Assembly: GCA_035327585.1 (NCBI GenBank)
Contig: DAOLDD010000014.1
Span: 1-64,000 of the forward strand
Direction of reading: 5' to 3'
Origin: JAMLJG01 sp035327585
GTDB lineage: Bacteria > Verrucomicrobiota > Kiritimatiellia > CAIVKH01
Length of the DNA stretch: 64,000 bases
Below, piece by piece: positions 37,973 through 45,143 of the stretch (position 1 is the stretch's first letter; each line of letters begins with the position of its first letter). The notes under the pieces are model-generated. The model had not been told where the DNA came from. It saw nothing but the letters and a program-made list of their open reading frames with translations, and searched no databases. The position numbers were made by a program, and so were the translations under genes.

Positions 37973-39673
37973 ATGGACCGGACAAATCGCCAATCGCTCG
38001 CATGGGCGGCTTTCGTCGCTTTGTGCGCGCTGACACTGCGCGTGTGGTTCCTTGCCGCTTTCGCGGGATCCCCGCTCTTCCAGCCGGTGGAGGGCGGGCA
38101 TGACCGCACGATTTATCACCAGGCCGCCCAGGGCCCCTTTTGGCCCGAGGGTGCATTCGAATACCTGCCGCTCTACCCCGCCCTGCTTCGCGGTGTCTAT
38201 GCGCTTTTCGGATCGAGCCTGAACGCGGCGGCGGCATTCGGCATCGCGTGCGACGCGGCCACAACGGCGCTCATCGCGCTCATCGCACTGCGGCTCGGCG
38301 CCCGGCCCGTTCTCGCGGGAATCGCCGGTCTTCTTTACGCGGGCTATCCGCTCGCCATTGCCTATGCCTGCCTGACGATGCCGAATACATTGAATGCGCT
38401 GCTGCTCGCCGCCTGCACACTGGCGCTGCTGCATCTTCCGGGGCGACGCTGGCCGGCGTGGGCCGGCTTCGGCGCGCTGGCCGGCCTCGCCGCGCTGGGC
38501 TGGGCGGCGTGGCTGCTGATTGCGGCGGCGCTGCTGGTGTATTGGGGCGGCCAACATCTCCTCCGGGGCGGAGGCGCCCCGACTCCAGCGTGGCGTTGCA
38601 TGGCGGCGTTTGCACTCGGGTTCAGCCTGCCACTGCTTCCGGTGGCGTGGCACAACTCGCGGGTCGAAGGCTCATTCGTCCTGCTCACCACGCACGGCGG
38701 CTTCAACTTCTACATGGGCAACCACGAGCGCGCGACGGGGCACCCGGTGCGGGTCCGCGATTTCCGGATGAGCGCACGCGCGCTGCTGGAGGACGCGCAT
38801 CGCGCGGCGGAGCAGGATTCCGGTCGCACGCTGACGCGCGCGGAAAGCTCCGCGTGGTGGAGCGGACAGGGCCGCTCCTTCTGGCGCGAACAACCCGGCG
38901 CGGCGCTCGCGCTGACCGCGCGCAAGCTGATGCTGTTCTGGAATCGCGTCGACGTGGACGACCTGCGCATCGTCGAACAGGCGCGACTACTCGCCGGCCG
39001 CTTCACGTCGCCCCTCTGGCCCGGCTTTGCGTTGATCGCCTGGCTGGGCCTGATGGGGTTGTTCCTCGCGCCGCGCGCGGGCCCATTGCGCGTGATCCTG
39101 CTCACCGGCATGGCGGGATTGGTGCTCTATTTCATCACCGCGCGTTACCGGCTCACGCTCGCTCCGGCGATGCTCGCGCTGGGCGCGGCGGGCTTAACCG
39201 CGGGAGTCGCGAACCTGCGGGAACGCCGGTGGATTCCGCTGCTTTCCGGCGCTGTGGCGTTCGCCCTCGTGGTGGCGTGGCCCATGCCGGTGCGCGACCA
39301 GCGCGCGGTGGACCACTACAACGCGGCAGTCCAGCTCGTGCAGGCCGGGCGGCTGGCGGACGCGCAACGGCTCGCCCAAGCGGGACTCGAAATCGACGCC
39401 CGCTCCGCCGACCTGCACCACGTCTTGGGCAGCGCGCTGTTCAAGCAGGAGCGGTTCAGCGAAGCCGCATCCTGCTTCGCACAAAGCGCCGCGTTGGACC
39501 CGGCCCACCCGCAAGCCGCCTACAACCTCGCCCTCAGCCTCGCCCGCACCGGCGATATCTGCGGCGCCCACCGCGCGCTGCTCCAAGCCGCCGCCCTCCG
39601 CCCCCTCCCCGAAAACGCCCAACGCCTCGCCGGTGAATTGGATCGGCTGTGCGGGGCGTCTGGCTCGCCATAA
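37973..39673 (+). CDS. GT39-like membrane glycosyltransferase with C-terminal TPR repeats
   Basis: 566 residues. The first ~400 residues have about ten TM helices and the organisation of dolichyl-phosphate-mannose transferase-like (PMT/ArnT) proteins. A first periplasmic loop has an acidic motif (GGHDRTIYHQAAQG), then FEYLPLYPALLRGVYALFG, and later RKLMLFWNRVDVDD. From ~430 two or three TPR units follow (AVQLVQAGRLADAQRLAQAGLEID, LGSALFKQERFSEAASCFAQSAALDP), facing the periplasm. Such enzymes move a sugar from a polyprenyl-phosphate donor onto a protein or lipid. Substrate unknown. The TPR tail may hold partners. Confidence 0.75.
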   Translation: MDRTNRQSLAWAAFVALCALTLRVWFLAAFAGSPLFQPVEGGHDRTIYHQAAQGPFWPEGAFEYLPLYPALLRGVYALFGSSLNAAAAFGIACDAATTALIALIALRLGARPVLAGIAGLLYAGYPLAIAYACLTMPNTLNALLLAACTLALLHLPGRRWPAWAGFGALAGLAALGWAAWLLIAAALLVYWGGQHLLRGGGAPTPAWRCMAAFALGFSLPLLPVAWHNSRVEGSFVLLTTHGGFNFYMGNHERATGHPVRVRDFRMSARALLEDAHRAAEQDSGRTLTRAESSAWWSGQGRSFWREQPGAALALTARKLMLFWNRVDVDDLRIVEQARLLAGRFTSPLWPGFALIAWLGLMGLFLAPRAGPLRVILLTGMAGLVLYFITARYRLTLAPAMLALGAAGLTAGVANLRERRWIPLLSGAVAFALVVAWPMPVRDQRAVDHYNAAVQLVQAGRLADAQRLAQAGLEIDARSADLHHVLGSALFKQERFSEAASCFAQSAALDPAHPQAAYNLALSLARTGDICGAHRALLQAAALRPLPENAQRLAGELDRLCGASGSP

Positions 39674-39728
39674 TCGACTTGCGCCTGGTATGGAGCCGGA
39701 CAAGACTTCGGCACAACGCGATATCGTG

Positions 39729-39814
39729 GCCCGGGTGGCGAAATGGCAGACGCAAGGGACTTAAAATCCCTTGATCGAAAGATCGTGTGGGTTCGAGTCC
39801 CACCCCGGGCACCA
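39729..39814 (+). tRNA. tRNA-Leu (anticodon TAA)
   Basis: The acceptor stem GCCCGGG (39729-39735) pairs with CCCGGGC (39804-39810), followed by A and an encoded CCA. The anticodon stem-loop AGGGACTTAAAATCCCT gives anticodon TAA. The variable arm is long (TGATCGAAAGATCGT, class II tRNA) and the T-loop GTTCGAGTC is normal. It reads UUA/UUG leucine codons. Confidence 0.96.
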
Positions 39815-39832
39815 TCACCAGTAGAGGGACTT

Positions 39833-39847
39833 CCCGCCAGAGGCGGG
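39833..39847. terminator. Small GC hairpin downstream of tRNA-Leu
   Basis: CCCGCC-AGA-GGCGGG forms a tight 6-bp stem 19 bases after the tRNA. No T-run follows, so a role as terminator or processing signal is only possible. The rest of 39848-40020 shows no feature apart from a short TCCGTGGTTAAA repeat relative at 39965. Confidence 0.35.
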
Positions 39848-40020
39848 TCCGCCTCATCCCCTTCACCATGAATCGTAATGTCAGGCGTGGAGGCGATTGG
39901 GAAGGATGCGATCAACCGCAGATGGGTAGGCGGGCCATTCTATAATCCGCGGTTCTCTCCTCCGCGTCTCCGTGGTTAAATCCGGACCGGCGACGACGAG
40001 GACGTCGGAGTCCGCGGGGG

Positions 40021-40440
40021 CTATTCGCCAATGATTTTGACGAGGACGCGTTTGTCGCGGCGGCCGTCGAATTCGCCGTAGAAGATGCACTCCCAGGGAC
40101 CGAAGTCGAGGCGGCCGTTGGTGATGGCGACGACGGTTTCGCGGCCCATGATGGTGCGCTTCAAATGCGCGTCGGCGTTGTCCTCGCCGGTCTCATTGTG
40201 CTCGTACTGGCTGTGCGGCTTTTCCGGCGCGAGCTTTTCCAACCAGCGCTCATAGTCGGCGTGCAGCCCGCTCTCGTTGTCGTTGATGAACACGCTGGCG
40301 CTGATGTGCATGGCGTTGACCAGACACAACCCCTCGCGCACGCCGCTCTCGCGCAGGCACGCCTCGACCTGTGGCGTGATGTTCACGAACCCGCGCCGCG
40401 TCGGCAGCTTGAACCACAGTTCCTTGCGGTAGGTTTTCAT
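40021..40440 (-). CDS. yjbQ: YjbQ-family protein (secondary thiamine-phosphate synthase enzyme)
   Basis: 139 residues from MKTYRKELWFKLPTRRGF. The UPF0047/YjbQ fold shows VNITPQVEACLRESGVREGLCLVNAMHISASVFINDNE with its conserved His, HSQYEHNETGEDNADAHLKRTIMG, the invariant His pair, and QVEC-equivalent GPWECIFYGEFDG. E. coli YjbQ has weak thiamine-phosphate synthase activity; the physiological role remains open. The ATG at 40440 is preferred because the upstream frame consists of AT-rich intergenic sequence. Confidence 0.9.
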   Translation of the reverse strand: MKTYRKELWFKLPTRRGFVNITPQVEACLRESGVREGLCLVNAMHISASVFINDNESGLHADYERWLEKLAPEKPHSQYEHNETGEDNADAHLKRTIMGRETVVAITNGRLDFGPWECIFYGEFDGRRDKRVLVKIIGE

Positions 40441-40525
40441 GGGGAATTGTTTAGCCTCGAAAAATACGAAATACACGAAATAAAAAGCGATGGGTTGGAA
40501 GTGGGGAGGGGCACGCGATAGCGCC

Positions 40526-40564
40526 ATGAACTTTGGCTCCGGCGGGACAAGCCCGCCGGGGGCC
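40526..40564 (-). repeat. GC stem-loop repeat family, copy C (inverted)
   Basis: Read on the minus strand it gives GGCCCCCGGCGGGCTTGTC, then CCGCCGGAGCCAAAGTTCA, almost identical to copy B at 30967. It lies in the 150-bp gap between msbA and yjbQ, 26 bp from the end of msbA. Confidence 0.7.
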
Positions 40565-40590
40565 GGGAGGATTTGGGACTCGCGGCCGCG

Positions 40591-42357
40591 TCAGCCGACG
40601 GGGGCGTCGCGGAATTGGAGGTCGTAGAGACGCTTGTAGGCGCCGCCCGCGGCGAGCAGGTCGCGGTGGGGGCCGCGCTCGACGATGCGACCCTGCTCCA
40701 GCACGAGAATCAAATCCGCGTGCTGGATGGTGGAGAGCCGGTGCGCGATGGCGAACACGGTGCGGCCGGTCATCAGCGTATCGAGCGCGGACTGCACAAG
40801 CCGTTCACTCTCGGTGTCGAGCGCGCTGGTCGCTTCATCCAGGATCAGGATGGGCGCGTCGCGCAGCAGCGCGCGGGCGATGGCGAGGCGCTGGCGCTGG
40901 CCGCCGGACAGCCGGTTGCCGCGCTCGCCAATGACCGTGTTGTAGCCATCGGGCAACGCGGCGATGAAGTCGTGCGCATTCGCGCGGCGCGCCGCGTCCT
41001 CAATCGCCTCGCGCGTGGCGCCGGTCGTGCCATAGCCGATGTTGTGGGCGACGGTGTCGTTGAACAGGATCGTCTCCTGCGTGACGAGGCCGATCTGGCG
41101 GCGCAGGGAGTCAATCGTAAGTTCACGGATGTCGATGCCGTTGATCAGGATGCGCCCGTCCGTCACGTCGTAGAATCGGGGGAGCAGGCTGACGAGCGTG
41201 GTTTTTCCCGAACCGGAGCTGCCGACCAGCGCGACACAGGCCCCGCGGCGCGCCTCGAAGGCGATGTCGCGCAACACGGGCCGGTCGTCGTAGGCGAAGG
41301 ACACGGACTCAAACGCGATCCGGGAAACCTTGTCGCTGAACGGACGCGCCGAGGCCGATTGCGTCACGCGAATGGGTTGATCGAGCAATTCAAAGATACG
41401 ATCCGCCGCGGCCGAGCTTTGCTGGATGTTCAGGTGGATTTTGCTCAACTTCTTGACCGGCTCATACATCGCCACCAGCGCGGCGCCGAAGGTGAAGAAT
41501 TCGGCGAAGGTCAGTTGCTGCCAGCGCGCGTAAAGCAGGATCAGCGCGAAACCAATGAGCGAGATGAACACGATGATCGGCTCGACCGCCGCGCGCGCGC
41601 GCGTCACCCGCATGGCGCGCGAGAACACGCCGCGGCAACGCTCGAGAAACCGGTTGATTTCGTAGGGCTCCATGCCGAACGCCTTCACGATGCGGGCGCC
41701 GGTGACGTTCTCCTCCAGGATGCCGACGAGGTCCGCCATCTTCTCCTGCCCCTCGCGCGCGGAGCGGCGGACCCTGCGCCCGAACATCGCGACGGGCAGG
41801 ATGCAAATCGGGAAAATGACCAGGCTGATCACGGCCAGCTTCCAGTCAAGATAGAGCAACAAGCCGATCATGCCCAACAGCGTGAACGGTTGCTTGGCGA
41901 TGTCGCTCAGCACGGTGGACACGGCGCGCTCGACGAGCTGCGTGTCGTTGGTGGTTCGCGAAATGAGATCGCCGGTTCGCGCCTGCCCGTAGAAGGCGAT
42001 CGACAACTCCTGCAAGTGCGTGAACAGCGCCATGCGCAGGTCGAGCACGACGCGGTTGCCGACCCATTCCAGCAGGTAGGTGCTGAAATAGTCGCCCAAC
42101 CCGCGGGCCAACCCGAAAACCGGGAGCAGCATCGCGACGGCGAGCACCGCACCGAGTCCGAATTCATCCGGGTTGAACACGCTCGCGAGCGTTTCTTTCA
42201 GCGCGACCAGCGCCCCGGTCGTGGAACCGCCGAAGAGCACACCGAACAGGATGCCGGCGATGATGCGCCCCTTGTAGGGACGCGCGTAGCCGAGCAGGCG
42301 CCGGTAGGTCGCCCACTCGTCCCGCTTCACGCTGCCCACACCCGCGGCGCCGCTCAT
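40591..42357 (-). CDS. msbA: MsbA-like lipid/drug ABC exporter (fused TM-ATPase)
   Basis: 588 residues. Six TM helices span ~25-325. The ATPase (~345-588) has GSSGSGKTTLVSLLPRFYD (Walker A), the Q-loop TQETILFND, LSGGQRQRLAIARALLRDAPILILDEATSALD (signature and Walker B, positions ~485-516) and AHRLSTI (switch His). It forms a homodimer that flips lipids, classically lipid A core, or exports hydrophobic compounds. Together with the LpxC-like gene it fits an outer membrane. It starts one base after the trxB stop. The exact substrate cannot be fixed. Confidence 0.9.
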   Translation of the reverse strand: MSGAAGVGSVKRDEWATYRRLLGYARPYKGRIIAGILFGVLFGGSTTGALVALKETLASVFNPDEFGLGAVLAVAMLLPVFGLARGLGDYFSTYLLEWVGNRVVLDLRMALFTHLQELSIAFYGQARTGDLISRTTNDTQLVERAVSTVLSDIAKQPFTLLGMIGLLLYLDWKLAVISLVIFPICILPVAMFGRRVRRSAREGQEKMADLVGILEENVTGARIVKAFGMEPYEINRFLERCRGVFSRAMRVTRARAAVEPIIVFISLIGFALILLYARWQQLTFAEFFTFGAALVAMYEPVKKLSKIHLNIQQSSAAADRIFELLDQPIRVTQSASARPFSDKVSRIAFESVSFAYDDRPVLRDIAFEARRGACVALVGSSGSGKTTLVSLLPRFYDVTDGRILINGIDIRELTIDSLRRQIGLVTQETILFNDTVAHNIGYGTTGATREAIEDAARRANAHDFIAALPDGYNTVIGERGNRLSGGQRQRLAIARALLRDAPILILDEATSALDTESERLVQSALDTLMTGRTVFAIAHRLSTIQHADLILVLEQGRIVERGPHRDLLAAGGAYKRLYDLQFRDAPVG

Positions 42358-43281
42358 TTAGTGTCCCTGCGCCTCAAGGAAACGCTCCGCCTCCAGGGCG
42401 GCCATGCAGCCGGAACCGGCCGCCGTGATGGCCTGCCGATAGCTCGGGTCCTGCACATCGCCCGCCGCGAACACGCCCGCGATGTTGGTCCGCGTGTTTT
42501 CGGCCAGCAAATAGCCGCGTTCGTCCATCTTCAACTGACCCGCGAAAGGCGCGGTGTTGGGCTGGTGCCCGATCGCGACGAAAAGCGCCTTCACGTCGAG
42601 ATCGCTGACCTCGTTCGTCTTCACGTTTTTGATGCGCAGGCCGGTGACCTCGTTTTTGCCGACATCCAGCACGTCATCGACGACCGTGTCCCAGATGACC
42701 TTGATCTTGGGGTTGTCGAGCGCGCGCTGGACCATGATCTTCGACGCGCGGAATTCGTCGCGGCGATGGATGATGTACACGGTGGAGGCGAAGCGCGTCA
42801 GGAAGTTGGCCTCCTCCATCGCGGTATCGCCGCCGCCGACCACCGCCACCGGCACGTTCCTGTAGAACGCGCCGTCGCAGGTCGCGCAGGACGTGACGCC
42901 GCGGCCGACCAGCTTCTGTTCGTTCGGCAGGCCGATGTATTTCGCGCTCGCGCCGGTCGCGATGATGAGGGTGCGCGATTCCAGCACCTTCCCGTCATCC
43001 AGCGTAAGCTTCAGCGGCGTGCCGGAGAGGTCCGTCTTCTCGACGACGTTGAACTGGAAACGCGTGCCGAACCGTTCGGCCTGGGCGCGCATGCGGTTCA
43101 TGAGCTCGGTGCCGTCGATCCCCTCGGGAAAGCCGGGGAAATTCTCGACCTCCGTGGTCGTGGTGAGCTGGCCGCCGGGTTGCAAGCCGTCGATCACAAG
43201 CGGGTTAAGATTGGCGCGCGCGGCGTAAATCGCGGCGGTCAGGCCGGCCGAGCCGGTGCCTAGTATGATCACGTTTTCCAT
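42358..43281 (-). CDS. trxB: Thioredoxin reductase
   Basis: 307 residues. The FAD-binding GTGSAGLTAAIYAARANL is at the N-terminus, the redox motif is CATC within SCATCDGAFYRNVPVAVVGGGDTAMEEA (active-site cysteines ~134 and 137, NADPH fold following), and GVFAAGDVQDPSYRQAITAAGSG closes the FAD site. It passes electrons from NADPH to thioredoxin. GGAG is seven bases upstream of the ATG. It is probably co-transcribed with msbA. The gene is divergent from dUTPase. Confidence 0.95.
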   Translation of the reverse strand: MENVIILGTGSAGLTAAIYAARANLNPLVIDGLQPGGQLTTTTEVENFPGFPEGIDGTELMNRMRAQAERFGTRFQFNVVEKTDLSGTPLKLTLDDGKVLESRTLIIATGASAKYIGLPNEQKLVGRGVTSCATCDGAFYRNVPVAVVGGGDTAMEEANFLTRFASTVYIIHRRDEFRASKIMVQRALDNPKIKVIWDTVVDDVLDVGKNEVTGLRIKNVKTNEVSDLDVKALFVAIGHQPNTAPFAGQLKMDERGYLLAENTRTNIAGVFAAGDVQDPSYRQAITAAGSGCMAALEAERFLEAQGH

Positions 43282-43339
43282 GAATGACTCCGTTAGGCTC
43301 TGGGGTTTACCAAACTTTGTCGCGGATGCCACGCCTCAA

Positions 43340-43368
43340 TTGACGCCCTGTTTGCGGAAAACTATGGT
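43340..43368 (+). promoter_or_regulatory. Promoter of the dUTPase gene
   Basis: TTGACG at 43340-43345 and TATGGT at 43363-43368 are exactly 17 bp apart. The gene has a strong AAGGAG at 43391-43396 and ATG at 43404, giving a leader of about 30 bases. Confidence 0.6.
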
Positions 43369-43403
43369 ACGGTCCCGTTTGCGAACACCAAAGGAGAAGC
43401 GCC

Positions 43404-43817
43404 ATGGCGGACACGGATATGCTGCGGGAGATGTTTCGGATGCAGGCCCTGCTCAACGAGCGGATCGGCGTGCGCAGCTCGGACCAGATGACGGAGGAGG
43501 AGCAGCAAAAGTGGGTGCTCAACTACTGCCGCGCGATGACGCAGGAGATCGCCGAACTGACCGACAGCATCCCGTGGAAGTGGTGGGCGAAGTACCAGAA
43601 ATTCGACCTGCAGAACGCGCGCGTCGAGGTGGTCGACCTGTTCCACTTCCTCATTTCCGTCGCGGAAATACTCGGCATGAGCGCGGACGACGTGTTCGCC
43701 TACTACCGCGACAAGAACAAGGTCAACTTCCAGCGCCAGGACTCCGGCTACCACACCAAGGACGAATCCGACAACAGCCAGGTCGGCCAGGGCGACAAGA
43801 AGCCGGACGCGACCTGA
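43404..43817 (+). CDS. Dimeric all-alpha dUTPase
   Basis: 137 residues. The all-alpha NTP pyrophosphatase metal site is visible as E48/E51 (TQEIAELTDSIPWKWW) and E75/D78 (ARVEVVDLFHFLISVAE). The later KNKVNFQRQDSGY is the nucleotide-binding end typical of the dimeric dUTPase/dCTPase group rather than MazG. It hydrolyses dUTP to dUMP, keeping uracil out of DNA and feeding dTMP synthesis. A strong promoter and ribosome-binding site precede it. The third paired-repeat locus follows its stop. Confidence 0.88.
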   Translation: MADTDMLREMFRMQALLNERIGVRSSDQMTEEEQQKWVLNYCRAMTQEIAELTDSIPWKWWAKYQKFDLQNARVEVVDLFHFLISVAEILGMSADDVFAYYRDKNKVNFQRQDSGYHTKDESDNSQVGQGDKKPDAT

Positions 43818-43835
43818 CCCGCCGCCGCCGCGAAT

Positions 43836-43890
43836 TTACAACGTCTGTAAAAGCTTTTTTGCAGGCTTACAACGTCTGTAAAACCTTTTT
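43836..43890 (+). repeat. Paired TTACAACGTCTGTAA motif, locus 3
   Basis: TTTACAACGTCTGTAA copies with cores at 43838 and 43869, 31 bp apart, each followed by a T-run (GCTTTTTT, CCTTTTT). It lies between the convergent ends of dUTPase and aroD, in the same orientation and spacing as at 21558. Confidence 0.8.
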
Positions 43891-43918
43891 GAACCGCGGA
43901 TGGGGAGTCGGACATCCG

Positions 43919-44662
43919 TTAATCCGCGGTTCCCCTGCCGCGGGCGGCGCGGTAGTGGGGCAGGGTTTCGGCGAGACGCTGGATGAGTTCCGCGCTGGAG
44001 AGCTGGCCGGGTGCGCTGGATTCGTCGAGAAATCCGTAGACGAGGCACGACCCTTCGGCGGCGAGGCGGAGGCGGGAGGCCGCGCCCTGAGGGCCCATGC
44101 CCATGACGGCGAGCGGGCACGCCCATTCCCCGTGCAGGATTTTTTCCAGCCGTGCGACGTCGGAATCCTCCGCGGTCCAGGCCGCGATTTTGACGATGTC
44201 CGCGCCGGCCGCAACGCCCTGCTCCACGAGCGCGCGGAGGCGGCCCTCGGCGGGGGTCGCGGCGAAATCGTGGAAGGATCCGATCACGCGACGGCCCGCG
44301 GCATGGGCCGCGCGCGCGACGGCATCGAACACCGGGGACTCCAACTCGACATCCACGGCGGCCACGTACGGGCAGAGTTCCGCGTAGCGGGCGGCGCGCT
44401 CCTCATCCGTTCCCTCCCACCGTCCGCCCTCGGCGGTGGACCGGATCGTGAGCAGCAACGGCGTCCGTTCCCGCACGGGCGGCGGCGTTTCGCGGAGCCA
44501 CGCGGAGGCGGCGTCGCCGAGCAGGTCGGCGCGGATTTCGACGATGTCGCACGGGGGCGACGCGCGGGCCACGCCAACAAGCGTCTCCGTGCGGCTGGCC
44601 ACGCCGACGACGGCAGGTACGCCGTTGAGCGCGAGGGCTCCGATGTTGGTTGCCGGGGGCAT
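43919..44662 (-). CDS. aroD: Type I 3-dehydroquinate dehydratase
   Basis: 247 residues. The class I signature is present: DIVEIRADLLGD with substrate-binding Glu/Arg, VIGSFHDFAATP carrying the catalytic His, and DIVKIAAW with the Schiff-base Lys. The C-terminal AVMGMGPQGAASRLRLAAEGSCLVYGFLDESSAPGQLS matches the substrate lid region. It dehydrates 3-dehydroquinate in the shikimate pathway. No other aro genes are nearby. Confidence 0.93.
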   Translation of the reverse strand: MPPATNIGALALNGVPAVVGVASRTETLVGVARASPPCDIVEIRADLLGDAASAWLRETPPPVRERTPLLLTIRSTAEGGRWEGTDEERAARYAELCPYVAAVDVELESPVFDAVARAAHAAGRRVIGSFHDFAATPAEGRLRALVEQGVAAGADIVKIAAWTAEDSDVARLEKILHGEWACPLAVMGMGPQGAASRLRLAAEGSCLVYGFLDESSAPGQLSSAELIQRLAETLPHYRAARGRGTAD

Positions 44663-44712
44663 TCGGTTACCCTAGGGCGTGTGGCCCGCGGACGCAACGA
44701 TCCATCGGGGAC

Positions 44713-44982
44713 TTAGCGCCGACCGGCCAGCACATGCACGCCGTCGCGGTGCGGGACCGTGCGGGATTTTTTCGCCTTTTCCACGCGGCTGGCCTTGCGG
44801 GCGCGGGCGCCCTCGGGTTTGAGCGTCTTCTCGTAGTGCTGGATGTAGAGGGGATTGTTGTACCCCTCGCAGCGGCGGTCTTTCCATTTGAGCGAAGGAT
44901 GGTGGAAGATGGCGCAGGTTTTGCCGAGGTTGAGGGCGCACCCTCCACACTGCCGGACAGGCTTGATGCCCAGGACGCCCAT
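44713..44982 (-). CDS. Small cysteine-containing protein, unknown function
   Basis: 89 residues from MGVLGIKPVRQCGGCALNL. AAGGGGG lies about eight bases upstream, fixing the start at 44982. Four cysteines (CGGC, TCAIF, RCEGY) could bind a metal or Fe-S cluster. The middle reads HHPSLKWKDRRCEGYNNPLYIQHYEKTLKP. The tail is strongly basic (GARARKASRVEKAKKSRTVPHRDG), as in nucleic-acid-binding proteins. No family is recognised. It is transcribed divergently from the c-di-GMP regulator, so it could be part of that locus, but nothing proves this. Confidence 0.6.
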   Translation of the reverse strand: MGVLGIKPVRQCGGCALNLGKTCAIFHHPSLKWKDRRCEGYNNPLYIQHYEKTLKPEGARARKASRVEKAKKSRTVPHRDGVHVLAGRR

Positions 44983-45143
44983 ATACAATTCCCCCTTGAG
45001 TTGCGAGGACTCTATCAGGTTCCCGCCAATTTCCAAGTGCAACAATAGCCCGCGATTGTGCTAGCATCCCGGCGACGCAAGGAATGCGGCATGGCGGTAT
45101 TCGCCGACACGCCGGAAACATGCGGTGCGTCTGCCCTGGAGCC

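Noticed and set aside
40573..43263. 896-codon plus-strand frame opposite msbA and trxB
   Set aside because: It spans two real genes on the other strand and consists of repetitive Arg/Asp/His/Gln-rich sequence, the usual result of reversed high-GC codons.
42358..43281. Ferredoxin/flavodoxin-NADP reductase instead of TrxB
   Set aside because: The CATC redox pair and the inserted NADPH domain are diagnostic of thioredoxin reductase.
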